Shown: positions 43,901 through 55,379, counted from the first letter of the stretch. The stretch: DNA of 64,000 nucleotides from Galdieria partita (GCA_025991245.1 BQMJ01000007.1:248001-312000), one strand, 5' to 3'. Notes: generated by a model from the sequence alone, not told the origin. Program-made: numbers and translations.

Positions 43901-46087
43901 ATGAGTTTAGGTGAAAAGTGGAGAGCTTACAGCTTCGTTCAGTTTGCTGTAGTTGACCGCGAAGAAGATGTGTATCGTGTGACAGAACAACTGTATGACC
44001 TTGAAAATAACCGAAATGAACTTAGAGCTGAAACAAGCAGTCCTTTTTATCGCGCAACGGTCCCCTTTGCGCCCCACTTATTTGGCTCTGGCAAAACGAC
44101 TTTTTGCCTAAGCTATTTGGAGTTGGTGCAGAGGTTTCGTGAAACTTCCCTGTCGTCTTTTGCTTCAGACGCTTCCAGGAAAGAGTTTTTGGACAAGTTA
44201 CGTGAAGCATTTTTACTTTATGTGGATTTCACAGAGCTCAAACCCATTGACCCGAAAGAAAAAAGTCTGGAGTGGGCTGTTCATTATTTGTTGTTCAAGT
44301 CTGCCTGTCTGAAATCGGGTCAAGGAGAACCAGATCTTGACGAGTGTTTCAAAGTTTTTAAACTTAGGACTGATGTGCTAATTAAAAAAATACGTGAAGT
44401 GTTAAACATGCGTCCTGATCAGTGTCTTCTTGTGGCTTTTGACGAAGTTGGTACTCTAGACGAAAGTTACGGCGACTTTGATTTCGAAAGGACCCAAGAT
44501 GGTAAAGTTTTTCCATATAACGACTTTTTTGGTATTATTCGGGGACTCTGTAAAGAAGACAATGTATTCTTTATTGTTGTTGGGAAAAGCAAGGGTTTAA
44601 GTATTAAGAATTATACATCTTCAGTATCAAAGGTTTTATTGCATTTTATTTCTTTATCACCGTTAAACTCGTCCAGTATCGTTGAATTCCTTGAAAAAAG
44701 TCATCTCGAAGAACAGACTCAATCTCGAGTTTGTGATATTCTATGTAGTCCTTCTTTTTCAGTAAATGAGTTGGCAGAGGCACTATTGGAGTGTACCGGT
44801 GGAGTTCCTGGTTTGCTTACTCGTGCAGTGAATATGCTTTTGAATTATGTACAAACAAGAGGACAGCCTTTTAGGTTGAAAAAAGATTGTCTATCATGTA
44901 TGAATGAGGATGGTTTTAGAACAGTTTGCTCTGAGCCGTTTGTAACACGCATATCAACTTTGGATGAGGATAGAAGAAGTGTACTTGATATGCTACTAAT
45001 GATGGCACTGTATCGTATACCCTTTAAAGCGGACGATGAACTCAACTCGGGGTCTTATTTATTTGATGCTGTTACTGAAATGGGATTCTATCGATATCCT
45101 ATTGACGATAATACTTTCCAAGTTCTGTTTCCAAAGGTGTTTATTATAAATCTCAACAACGCATCATCTTTCTCTTTATTAGAGAAGATACTTTTGGGAT
45201 CACTTAATATGGAGCCAGTTGATTGTTTCTTCTCATCCAAATGTCGTGTATTTGAAGGAATTGTTGCGACCCGACTTGTTTTGATACTTTCTTCAAAAGT
45301 ACGAAATGAGTTTAGGGAGTTGTTGGGTAGATTATCTGCCATATGGAAAGATATGAAACTTCCTATCCATGGACCTTCACCTGTTGATTACATGATGTCG
45401 GTTAGTCGTGGTGAAGCAAGGAGTGAATCAAACAAGAAACGGAAAACTTATGGAAATAATGAATGGGAGAGGATTTTTCACGCAGCACTTTGTTTTGACA
45501 GAGTTTCTATTCCAGTGGAAGCGAATTCTTATAGTCCTGATATTATGTTCAAATTACAATCTCCCGTTAAACTCAAATTTCTTATGGTGGGAGTTGCTTT
45601 TAAAGGTCTTAGGAAATCGGAAGGAATTGGCTGGTCAGATATTATTGAAGAAGCTAAAAAGTTTCTTTATCCTGTTTTTAATGAATTTTTATCCCAAGCA
45701 TTGGAATGTTATCATTGTATGCTTATTATAGTCAGTACAAAGTTAGCACTCAATGTTGCAAGCGAGTTGGGTAATCAGAGTCGATGTTATACGAGTGGAA
45801 TGCGTATTGGAGGGAATTCTTTTACAATTCCTCCTAATTGTGAACTTGTTATTTTATGTGAAAGAGATGTGGAAATGCTCATTGACAGAGAAGTATTGAA
45901 TGGACTTGAAAGAGCATTCTCTACTAGTGATAATCCTTCTTTCGGGGATTTAGGATTCAACTTACTTCGAAGAGCCCGTGGCAGTTTCTTGAGTTTGCAA
46001 GAAAGTTGGAATTCTTATAATTCAAGTGTTCGTTCGATAATTGGCTCTGCAAGATGTGAATGGAATATGTTTGAAAACATTTTATAA
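43901..46087 (+). CDS. Copy B: type I P-loop ATPase with C-terminal nuclease-like domain, looks whole
   Basis: 728 aa, intronless, ATG at 43901. Order: an N-terminal motif VVDREEDVYRVTEQLYDL; Walker A in PFAPHLFGSGKTTF (near residue 65); an acidic/aromatic stretch YVDFTELKPIDPKEKS; Walker B LLVAFDEVGTLDESYGDFDF (near residue 185); FFIVVGKSKGLSI; a GGVPGLL motif (CTGGVPGLLTRAVNMLL); a divergent helical middle; then a PD-(D/E)xK-like region (SPDIMFKL ... MVGVAFKG) and FTIPPNCELVILCERDVE. The arrangement is that of RHS/Crinkler-style STAND-like ATPases with a restriction-type nuclease end, and of the 'archaeal ATPase' family reported as expanded in Galdieria. The acidic residue before x-K is replaced (VAFK), so nuclease activity is doubtful. 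The only plus-strand member of the array. Substrate and role unknown. Confidence 0.72.
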   Translation: MSLGEKWRAYSFVQFAVVDREEDVYRVTEQLYDLENNRNELRAETSSPFYRATVPFAPHLFGSGKTTFCLSYLELVQRFRETSLSSFASDASRKEFLDKLREAFLLYVDFTELKPIDPKEKSLEWAVHYLLFKSACLKSGQGEPDLDECFKVFKLRTDVLIKKIREVLNMRPDQCLLVAFDEVGTLDESYGDFDFERTQDGKVFPYNDFFGIIRGLCKEDNVFFIVVGKSKGLSIKNYTSSVSKVLLHFISLSPLNSSSIVEFLEKSHLEEQTQSRVCDILCSPSFSVNELAEALLECTGGVPGLLTRAVNMLLNYVQTRGQPFRLKKDCLSCMNEDGFRTVCSEPFVTRISTLDEDRRSVLDMLLMMALYRIPFKADDELNSGSYLFDAVTEMGFYRYPIDDNTFQVLFPKVFIINLNNASSFSLLEKILLGSLNMEPVDCFFSSKCRVFEGIVATRLVLILSSKVRNEFRELLGRLSAIWKDMKLPIHGPSPVDYMMSVSRGEARSESNKKRKTYGNNEWERIFHAALCFDRVSIPVEANSYSPDIMFKLQSPVKLKFLMVGVAFKGLRKSEGIGWSDIIEEAKKFLYPVFNEFLSQALECYHCMLIIVSTKLALNVASELGNQSRCYTSGMRIGGNSFTIPPNCELVILCERDVEMLIDREVLNGLERAFSTSDNPSFGDLGFNLLRRARGSFLSLQESWNSYNSSVRSIIGSARCEWNMFENIL

Positions 46088-46779
46088 AACATACTAGTTA
46101 TATTCAATAATATGGATGATTACCGTTGAAGATTGTCAAAAGTTTACAAGTTGCATAATTGTTTGCACCTATTTTGGTTTTTTACTGAGTCTTCAAGCAC
46201 ATGTTTTTAAAATGAACTGATTGTCTACTCCAGTATTACTAGAGGAATACCGTAGTCTTGTTGGAATAGTGTTGACTTGATGTTACCAGTAAATATAATG
46301 CCAGCGACCATATTGTATTGACTTTTGAAACTCAGTTTTACTGGTGTCCAGCTCATGTAACGAACAAGAAAGTCTAGTTGATAGCTCAAGAATTAACTTG
46401 TTGTCACTTTATGATTTTTCCTTTATTGGACCCATAAAACCATGAAGAACATGTTGGAAGTGAGATATAGTTGAATCCAATCTTGAAGACATTCTATGAA
46501 ATGGTAAATAGAAAAATAAAGAGAGCTTAGTTTTTTCTCATGAACCACAAAGACATTAAATTTGTAACAGTAGACAACGAGTTCATATGTAAACAACAAT
46601 GAAATTGTACAGTTGCACTACTAAACTCGTTTAAGAGTTCTTCGACAAAATCCGATAAAATAGTACAAAAATAATGGAAAATTAGGAAAATTGACTTTCT
46701 TTACAAACGAACTGAATTTTTCGAATAATTCTCTCATAAACAAACCAACATGGATGCAAACAGCAATAAGATGCTATTT
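46088..46779. other. Convergent spacer between copies B and C
   Basis: About 690 bp between two convergent stops. AT-rich; no coding signal and no repeat recognised. Confidence 0.45.
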
Positions 46780-48888
46780 CTAAATATTTTTGGAAAGCGA
46801 TAACACCATTTCTTGCACTGTTGAGATTCCAATACTTCTCGAATGTGGATTATCCGTAGACTTGAAAGCACTCCTTAAACTCGACAAAATATCTTTACCA
46901 ATAAAGTTTTCTACATCGGATTCAGAAAGAATGATCAATTCACAATTACGAGGAATCGTGAAAACTCCTGCTACTCTATCGCCACAGGAATAACAATGAC
47001 TAGAATGATTCAAGTCAGTTGCTACACTAGTAGATAGCTTAGTACTCATGATGACCAACATGCAATGTAATGTAGGATGAACAGTCACGACTTGATCATG
47101 AACTGGTTGCAAAAACTTGCAAGCTTCATCCACTATTTCATTCCATCTAATACCATTTGAACTCCATCGTCCTTTACAAGCAATACCCACAATCAAATTC
47201 TGTTCGCTCGTTCTTCCATGCAACTTGAATAATATATCTGGACTACGAGATGTTGGCTCAAAGGGAATATTTATCTTTTCGAATTCTAACATTTCTTCCA
47301 CAATTTCTTTCCAGTCATTGATACCGAATGTCGTTCTCTCTACTTCTGATGTAGATCTAGTATAATGTATAGATTTCATATAGTAAGCAGATTCAGAGGA
47401 AAACTTTAAATTCATCTCATTCCAAACAGAAGACAACTGACCAAGAGTAGAAAACATCAAACTGTCTGTCGGGTGATAACAAAAATGTAAATAAAACATT
47501 GTGGCAACGAGACCTTCCAAAACTCGACATTTTGATTCATAAAAGAATTCCACAGGCTGTGACTTGAGGGTTTGTAATAGTAACCATTCCAACCTATCGT
47601 TCTTTACACTTTGCTCAATATATCCAATCAGTAACTTGGGAATCAACACTTCATAACGTTCTTGATGGTTTTCATCTACAATCAACCGACGATAAAAGCA
47701 CATATCTGTTACTAGATCAAACAGAAATACATCAAAAGTAGAGCTAAGATGCACAAGCTCATCCAACTCAAACCGAATATGATATAATGCCAACAAAGTA
47801 AGCATTTTTAACAAACGTTGACGCGTCTCACTAAGACTACTCAAACGAGGCAACAATGGATCAACACAATAATTTGTTGCTATGGAATCATTCATTATCA
47901 TCCAAAAGCTTTCTTTAGATAATAAAAAGTGGTCTTGTGATAATTTACAATGCAAAAGGTAGTTGATTGCTTTCACAAGTAAACCAGGAACACCACCAGT
48001 AAGTTCTAGTAACAATTCTGCAAGTTCACTGGTTGAAAAGTGTTGATGACAAAGGATTTGTGAAACTTTAGGACTCCCAGTAAACATAGAAGAAGAACTT
48101 TTCTCCAAATGTTCAATGATGCTATGCTTTTCAAGTGGTGAAAGAGGAATAAACGTCAACTCAACCCTGGATACTGAAGCTGCGTAATTATGTATACTTA
48201 AGCCTTCACTTTTTCCAACAACAATAAAGAATACATTGTCTTCTTTACAGAGTCCATGAATAATACCAACAAAGTCGTTGTATGGAAAAACTTTTTCATC
48301 CTGGGTCGTTTCGAAATCAAAGTCGCCGTAACTCTCATCTAGAACACCAACTTCATCAAAAGCAACAAGAAGAAACTGATCAGTAAGCATGTTTAAAATT
48401 GTGCGGATTTTTTTAACTAGCCTATAGGAACGTGTACGACACTCCTTGTACACGTCTTCTTCATCCTTCGGTTCTTCCCCAATAGACACATACGCAGCTT
48501 GTACTATTAGATAGTAGACAGCCCACTCCAGACTTTTTTCTTTCGGGTCAGTGGGTTTGAGCTCTGTCAAATCCACATAAAGTAAAACGGCTTCATGTAA
48601 CTTGTCCAAAAAGGATCTCCTGCGGTCTTTTTCACAATCACTTATGTTCTCAGGTCCTATTAGTGCTCTTTCACCCATGCTCTTCAAGAGTACTAAATAA
48701 CTTTTTACGAAACGTGTCTTTCCACTTCCAAAGAGATGTGGGGCGAAAGGAATAACTGGTTTAAAAGAACGATCGACTTCCCGGCGAACCTGCAACACGT
48801 ACAACTGTCCAGTTGTTATGACCACGTCTTGCTCTCTATCTACTACAACAGTGTCATACATATCTTGTCGTTGGAAAACGCTCGACAT
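46780..48888 (-). CDS. Copy C: type I P-loop ATPase with C-terminal nuclease-like domain, looks whole
   Basis: 702 aa, intronless, ATG at 48888. A close relative of copy B along its whole length: VVVDREQDVVITTGQLYVL, PFAPHLFGSGKTRFVKSYL, YVDLTELKPTDPKEKSLEW, LLVAFDEVGVLDESYGDFDF, FFIVVGKSEGLSIHNY, LLELTGGVPGLLVKAINYLL, and the nuclease-like SPDILFKLHG ... LIVGIACKGRW, then FTIPRNCELIILSESDVE. The ATPase part is far more conserved between B and C than the middle, which suggests selection on the motor. B and C face each other tail to tail. The upstream flank from 48889 is duplicated at 55999 (see repeat entries). Function unknown; regulated nuclease or conflict-type ATPase are the obvious hypotheses. 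Confidence 0.72.
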   Translation of the reverse strand: MSSVFQRQDMYDTVVVDREQDVVITTGQLYVLQVRREVDRSFKPVIPFAPHLFGSGKTRFVKSYLVLLKSMGERALIGPENISDCEKDRRRSFLDKLHEAVLLYVDLTELKPTDPKEKSLEWAVYYLIVQAAYVSIGEEPKDEEDVYKECRTRSYRLVKKIRTILNMLTDQFLLVAFDEVGVLDESYGDFDFETTQDEKVFPYNDFVGIIHGLCKEDNVFFIVVGKSEGLSIHNYAASVSRVELTFIPLSPLEKHSIIEHLEKSSSSMFTGSPKVSQILCHQHFSTSELAELLLELTGGVPGLLVKAINYLLHCKLSQDHFLLSKESFWMIMNDSIATNYCVDPLLPRLSSLSETRQRLLKMLTLLALYHIRFELDELVHLSSTFDVFLFDLVTDMCFYRRLIVDENHQERYEVLIPKLLIGYIEQSVKNDRLEWLLLQTLKSQPVEFFYESKCRVLEGLVATMFYLHFCYHPTDSLMFSTLGQLSSVWNEMNLKFSSESAYYMKSIHYTRSTSEVERTTFGINDWKEIVEEMLEFEKINIPFEPTSRSPDILFKLHGRTSEQNLIVGIACKGRWSSNGIRWNEIVDEACKFLQPVHDQVVTVHPTLHCMLVIMSTKLSTSVATDLNHSSHCYSCGDRVAGVFTIPRNCELIILSESDVENFIGKDILSSLRSAFKSTDNPHSRSIGISTVQEMVLSLSKNI

Positions 48889-50816
48889 AGTGGACGAGGT
48901 GTTGAAATTGAGTCAGAAAAATGCCAACGCGAATTTTCCCAATGAAAACGAAAATAGTATTTCCCTTTCACAGCTATTTCTATAGAACGAGCTTCTTTCT
49001 TATTTATATTCTCAAACAATGATGGAACATACTTCATATTGAAATGTAAATTTTAAGAAAAAGCGTTGCCTAGTTTTTTGTTATACACTGAACATTATAA
49101 CTTCTACCCCATTCACCACAATGGTAGTTTCAGTTTGAAGGTGCCCTTTCTTCATAAGCTCTATAATAAAAAGAGTATATATGCTATAAAAACAGGAAGA
49201 AAGGAAAAGTTCTTCTAAATCTATTTCTTAGAAAATTGGATTGCAATACATTCTCCCAAATATACTCCTTATCCACAATGCAACAATACTTCAAACTGTA
49301 AATGTCATTCACTACTCGATTTCTGTCGTTTTTTTCGATGTGATGTCGACATACATAGCAAATGTAAACAGTTTGATTGTTCTCGTAAACATTAGGAAAC
49401 TTTTCTTTAGGGTGTCAAGGCAACAAGATAGTGCCACAAGTGGAACATAGCTAAATTTCAACTTTAGCTTGGTTCACTTCTTGTGCAAGTAATTTGGAAG
49501 TATATTTTGAAAATATCTCATTCAGTTGTTGCTTTTCCTCTATTCTTGCACTATATGACTGTTTTACTAGAGCAGACAAGATGAAACACTTGACAACTCA
49601 ATTGGTTTCTCTACTCTTGAAGTGCTCTTAGTTTTTCCAGAATTGTCAGTGGTTGACTGTTGATATTTGGAGCGTAACCCTTTTTGAAATTTTCCAGACT
49701 TTCTCAGTTGAGTATAGCGAGTAATGGAAATTAGAGTATATATTTGCCAAGATCAATTCAACGGAACGTTGTCTGCACAGTTACTTGTCATGTGAGTCCT
49801 AATGATATAATGTCATTGAGAGTTTTCCTCCACAGAATTGACAAGATAGATAGAGCCAATAATTGATGCTCTATCTCTTTACAATTCAATTGTACTCTAT
49901 GGATTATGAAACACTTGATATGTACATAAGCTGATTTAACAGGTGACTAGTTGTCTTTTATCAGCATACTTGCCTTCAAAATGACAACTTATGTGTCGTT
50001 GCTAATAGGTGATTGGTTCTCTTTTGTGATTGATGATTTCTCCTCCAACAATTTCATTAACAAAGATTCGTTCATCTGACAGACTTTAAGAGCTTCCTGA
50101 ATACTTTCTGAATGATCGCTTGGCTGAAAAACATGAAGCTGCCAACTCCCCACTTTTCACCTAAGCTTCTCCAAGTTTGAAACAATGTGATTCTATACAA
50201 CTAGAGATATCCAATAAAGACGCTCTCCAAAGCTGTTTACTTGAAGTTGAGGTTGAGTTGATTTCCATCCCAAGTGCTAGCTAAAAATGACTTTGTTTAG
50301 GATATGTACATCATCTATTATTGCAAACCAATCATCCATCTCAGAGTTTTCGCCTCCACAATTGTTCATCATTAACTTGCCAGTCAAGACAAAAAACATT
50401 CAAAAAGTATTATTTGTCATAGTCTTTGTCAATCGTAAAGCTCAAAACAACTCTGCTTCCATCAAAGGATCGTAAAGCATCACTTTTCTTTTTCCAACAA
50501 AACTCGAAATCTCTCAGAAAAGCCTTCACTACAAAGAAACTCAATATAGTCTGGTACTGATAAATTACCTTTGGCCTCCTTAAATGGTAATGGAGTAACA
50601 TAGACAATACTTATGCAGTCTCGCCAATCAATACCTTTGGAATCCAATAAACAAAAATCCTCAATCCTTCCAGAATCATCTTCCTCTAACGTGATAGTAA
50701 ACTCTTCATTGAAAATCAAACCGATTAAGTTTAGTAACTGAGTCTTATCTGTTACTCTCACTCGTCTCCTCTTCTTATTACGTTTTTGGCCACCTTGGGA
50801 ACTTGCCATTGATCCT
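48889..50816 (-). repeat. Segmental duplication, copy 1 (type II tail + spacer + type I promoter)
   Basis: Aligns by eye with 55999-57946 over its full length, allowing small indels. Shared landmarks: AGTGGACGAGGTGTTGAAAT at the left edge, CCTCTATTCTTGCACTATAT, ATGTCATTGAGAGTTTTCCT, GACTTTGTTTAGGATAT, and the coding tail TTCCATCAAAGGATCGTAAA up to GATCCT at the right edge. The left edge is exactly the start codon of copy C. Between the coding ends the block is non-coding apart from a short conserved minus-strand frame near 50280-50380 (MDDWFAIIDDVHILNKVIF). Confidence 0.75.
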
Positions 50817-50969
50817 CGAAGAGATGAAAGGGATGACTGGCTTCAGAGAACGATCGAGTTGGCGGCGAAACTGCAACTCGTACTACAATCCAATCACTAA
50901 ATAAATGTTTTGCTCTCGGCCTACAACCACAGTTTCATAAATTTCTCGTCTTTGCAAGGCACGCGACAT
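50480..50969 (-). pseudogene. Copy D: chimeric relic, type I N-terminus joined to type II C-terminal tail
   Basis: The upstream part, from an ATG at 50969, matches the first ~50 residues of copy C (LQRREIYETVVVGRE; in C, FQRQDMYDTVVVDRE; then DRSLKPVIPF as in C) and ends just before where the P-loop should begin. It then runs into a segment nearly identical to the last ~110 residues of copy G (ASSQGGQKRNKKRRR ... FTITLEEDDSGRIEDF ... KEAKGNLSVPDYIEFLCSEG). The C-terminal part is an open frame of 109 codons. The locus has no ATPase or nuclease core and is broken, so it is read as a relic made by recombination between the two subfamilies. Confidence 0.65.
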
Positions 50970-51940
50970 AGTCGACTAGGTGAAGAACTACGAGATTGAA
51001 AACAGGGTCACGAAAACTGAAAATAATATCATCTTCTTCGAGTCACCTTGAAAAATAAATTTTTCTTCTATTCATGTAGCTCCAACGCTGCTTCTAAGTG
51101 AAAAGACTCGTAAGTTTGAAAATTTGCTGAAGTATAAGCTCAATCGTTGATGCTGCATAGAAACGCAATTCTCGGAAAGGATATCTTGCTTTCTTTTCAA
51201 TAAGCCTTGAGTTTTAGATTCATTAGAAAATACTCTATAAGAAGTCATCACATTTTGGGTGCAAAATGTCTTGCAGAAAGCGCTAGATTCTCTTGCATAT
51301 TCCTAGTTCTTATTTTTCATATTAAAGAATACGTTATGGCTATTACACTTAATGCCATGTTTCTCATCAATTACTCGAGCTCCATCTTATTGAATTCATT
51401 ATCTCCATATATTATTGCTTCTCGAATTAGAGAATTTCCCCTATTGTGGACCATTCCTTGAAAATAATTTTATCAACTCATCTAGATGAGAAGCTCACGT
51501 TGCCATTCCATTTCATTCAACTAGAAAAGTTTATCCAATTTTATAACTTTCAAAATGAGGATGTTGGATTTTTATTTTCTAAGATCCGATACAACTGTTG
51601 AAACTAACGGTATTGCTCTTCAAGTTGTATATCAACAGGAATCTTTTTTTGTGTTTATCGATGAAAAATAAGGCGTGTCAATAGAAAGCGAATCACGAGT
51701 CTGCTGACAAAGATCTCACTCCAAACTTCTTACAAAGAAATATTTGGCAACATATTTGGCTGCCTCAATCTATCTCGTCTTCTTAGTGTTGTACAAATCT
51801 CAAAGTGTTTTGATCATTCATAACGTTCAGTAGACTCATTATTTTTAACACCAAGTTAACCTTTATCAAACTGTCCAATTTCCATTTTAAAATTGGTTAA
51901 ACCAAGCATAAAACTGTTCATCTTCCAATAGAATATAAAT
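50970..51940. other. Spacer between copy D and copy E
   Basis: About 970 bp, AT-rich, no gene recognised. The sequence just above the copy D ATG (AGTCGACTAGGTGAAGA) is a diverged version of the copy C flank (AGTGGACGAGGTGTTGA). Confidence 0.45.
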
Positions 51941-54432
51941 TCATTGTTTGTCTTGTTTCTCAAGAAACTCATGTATTCCGTCAATAATCAAGGGAATGTC
52001 CTGATCTGCTATACCATAGCGCGATAAACGTGTATCATTTAAATAAGGAAAAGACTTTGGAGTGAACAAATTCAGTTGACGAGCGTAACGTTCAATTACA
52101 GGAGCCTCAGTAAAACCACAATATTCTCTTAAAAAAGTATTCCAATCAAATGAGGAACTCATAGAACTTGATGCAGTTACATTTTCTTCGCCTCTCGTAT
52201 CTTCCACTTCCATAAGATTTGTATCTGCAAGTGAACGCACCGGTGAAATATATTCATTGGACATGGACTCGAAGATTGATTTGCACCATTCTGAAAACTC
52301 TTCCCTAAACTCTCCGCGACTCGCCACACCAATTTTATTCGACGCTTCAACATTTTCTTTTCCTAAGAATTGTTCAAGATTACTTTGGGAAACAATGACA
52401 AGTTGCAATCTTAAAAGTGATCGACTGGTTGCTTCATTGCTCTGAGAAACATTTTCATTCGTCAAGTAGTTGATATCCTCAACAATATTGCTTTCATTAT
52501 CAGGAAATAGTACAGACTGATCGTAATGAGTGCAAACCACCACAAACTGAAAACAAAGTTGAATAGGCGAACAAGGAAGGTTATTCAAAACCTTGACGAC
52601 TCCCTTGAAAAACTTGTCGGCTTCCTTGTCAACATGTCTCCTTGAAAGTTCGCTTTCGTAATAAAATTTGAATTGAAATCCAACAACATAACGTGTTTGT
52701 CCATTCTGAAGTACAAAATATGCATCAGGACCACTAGAATTGCTATCTTTAGGAATAAAAATACCACAATGTTGCAAATATTTTCGATAATAATCATCAA
52801 ATGTAAAAGAGACATCTTTCAAGATTGGCAGAGTATAAGGTACAGTTGATTCCTTCGAATATGAAACATTGTCATGTTCAATTAAAGAACCTTTAAAAAT
52901 TCCTGGAATAACAGAATGCACAATACAAGAGGAATTAGAGTAAAGACTTGTTAATAATCGAAATCGTAAGATATTCATAAATACGAATTCAAAGAAAACT
53001 TCTTTTACCATTGAAGTGTCCGAAATATATCCAAAATTTGACAAAGGCAAAAGCTTCGTTACTTCACGCAAGGACGGATTTTCACTATGAGCTTTCAATA
53101 TAAACTCACAACAACCAATCTTGAATTGACTATTCGAACCAACGACTTCAGTTTCAATGAATTCAGAGTAAAACCCAAAACTTGCAACCAAGTCTATCAA
53201 ATAAGTCTTCGTCCCACAAAGAGTAATTGCAAAGTTATTTGGAAAAATAGTTCCAAGCTGATGATTTAAAAGAACAAATTGATATCTAAGAAGAGTGGAG
53301 GAATCTACTCTCTCCGGAACAATAAAAGTTGCTGAATATCTCTCTACATCCCTAAAGACGCTGTCCAACAAACTTTCCATATTGCTATCATTGATAATAG
53401 GATTAGCTACCGTTTTCACTTTAGCTAAGAGTGCTAGTAACGTGTTTTTTAGAATCAATGGAATTCCTCCAGTCTTCCTCTTTAACAATTCTACAAAGCG
53501 ATCTTGCAAGTCATCTGAACATAAAAACCAATCCTTCAACTTCTTGCCACCATAGATGAAAAGGTTCAAATAATCTTCAATATTCTTGAGGTTAAAAGGA
53601 TTCAACTGCAACATACGCAGGACCACTTTACTCGAACGCGCATCACTCAAATGAGCTGAGATTTCTGCGGTACGACCAGCCAAGTACAAAATTACTTTTC
53701 CCGTATCAAGGAAAGGACGTATCTCCCGGAAGAAATTGCGAAAAGGGACATATTTCGGATCGTGTTCTTCAACTTGCATCTCAGTAAGTTCGCCATAGTG
53801 TTTGCTAAGAGCACTTATTTCACTCAGTTCATCAATCATCAAAAACAAATACTGCTTCTGAAAATGTTGAAGAAGGACCCGATAAAGGCAGAAAGTGTCG
53901 GCTGCTCCATTGTTGCGTCAGTGAATCTAACGGTTTCGTTTGTAGTTTTGCCATTGCCCTCGGCAGCTGCCCAAGCTATACTGAACGACAAGGCTTTACG
54001 AAACTCAGGATACGGAGCGTCAGAAAAAGAGCTTCCCAGTTTCAAGACAACTGACAATGTGTTTTCTGCAAAGTGTTTCCAAGAGATTTGCGGAGCACTC
54101 TGGAGGGAGGCATCGGAACAAGTGTCTAGTTGTTGAAAAACTTCTTCGTTGGAACGCTCACGTTGAGCAAAGATATTTAAATAAGCCAAGAACTGTTGTC
54201 CTAGAAAAGTTTTGCCTGCTCCGTAGATATGGGGGGCAAAACAGCACGCCGGACGAGTTAACAAAGTTCCACCATATTCCGTTGTCGTAAACTGGGAGAG
54301 GAAAGTCTCTATGATGGCCTTTACATCCTCTTCTCTGTCAATTTGTGGTTCTATCACACGAAACATATTCAAAGACTCGAAACAACCTTCAAATGGTTTT
54401 GTCAAATTACAAAGCAATCGATGATTTGTCAT
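51941..54432 (-). CDS. Copy E: divergent type I ATPase-nuclease with SAM-like C-terminus
   Basis: Two overlapping open frames cover one protein of about 800 aa. First part (ATG 54432): PQIDREEDVKAIIETFLS, then Walker A CFAPHIYGAGKTFLGQQFL. Second part: Walker B FLMIDELSEISAL, VILYLAGRTAEISAHL, KRKTGGIPLILKNTLLALL, the nuclease-like core GPDAYFVLQNG ... VVGFQFKFYYES (a Q-x-K variant of (D/E)xK), the acidic MEVEDTRGEENV, and a SAM-like domain (FDWNTFLREYCGFTEAP ... RYGIADQDIPLIIDGI). The frames could be connected by a GT-AG intron of about 74 nt with a good pyrimidine tract, or the locus may carry one break; sequence alone does not settle it. It shares the C-terminal architecture of copy A and lacks the B/C-type end. 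Confidence 0.62.
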
Positions 54433-55379
54433 TATTTTCAAGTGTCGAAATGAGTGTAGTAGTTGAAGAGTTTCTAGTTAGTTATGAAGTTGAATTAGGA
54501 ACATTAGTTGCTTTAATTTTAGTTGGTTTCTTTTTCAATTTGTTAATTGGAGTTTTATTTTCAACCTTGAGCTCCAATTGTTCAATTGCTTTCGTAAACT
54601 CCAAGGAATTTTCTTCTGGTTGTTTGGACAACAAGATAAAGTAACATGTGCTACATAGCAAAACTTTCAACTAGAGAAAGAAACCATATTTTAGAACAAC
54701 GATTCAGAAAGAGCAGATTCCTATCTCTGTGGTTTAAAACACTACTGAGAAGAGACATATGTGTTGTGACAGTGTACTAAATAGACTTTATAGAATATAG
54801 TCAGATTGCAATTGGCATATGTCACTAAACTATTTGGACTCGTTTTAACTATTGCTTTGAACATAAGAATGTGTCAGTGTATTTCCTTATAAGCAAAGCC
54901 CTCAGAATACTTTTAGTTTAGAGAAAGGCTGTTCCATCAATACTTTGGTTCATCCTTGAAGATTCTTGTATCTAGCCCACTTTATATAAAAGCATCCTGG
55001 AAACTTTCTACCTGATATTCTGGCTCATAACTACATGTCTCTAGTTTGAGTGGATCTGGTACAAACGAAAATTATGTAGAGCTGGCTAAACCAAATAAAG
55101 ACACACGTTCTTCCAAAGTTGTTTTTTTCATAATAGTATGAATCGATTCTAATCAAAGCTGCTGCTGATGCTTTAATTTCGAATCGATTGTTTATCTAAT
55201 TCAGCTTCTTGTTTTCAGAATGGATCACCATTGGCTTTATCTTCTCTTCATATAAAATATGAAGCAAATACTTGCGACTCGACATAAGACTCAATATTCA
55301 AGATTGCATATTTATCCCAACCCTTTGGTGATATAATAAAACTTGAGAAATGCTGTTCTTATCAATGGTTTGTACAATA
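54433..55379. other. Spacer between copies E and F; diverged relative of the duplicated spacer
   Basis: No gene. Around 55080-55230 it keeps faint similarity to the 1.9-kb block (CCAAATAAAGACACACGTTC against CCAATAAAGACGCTCTCCAA, and a decayed form of the short frame near 50300/57450). This suggests an older copy of the same spacer. Confidence 0.4.
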
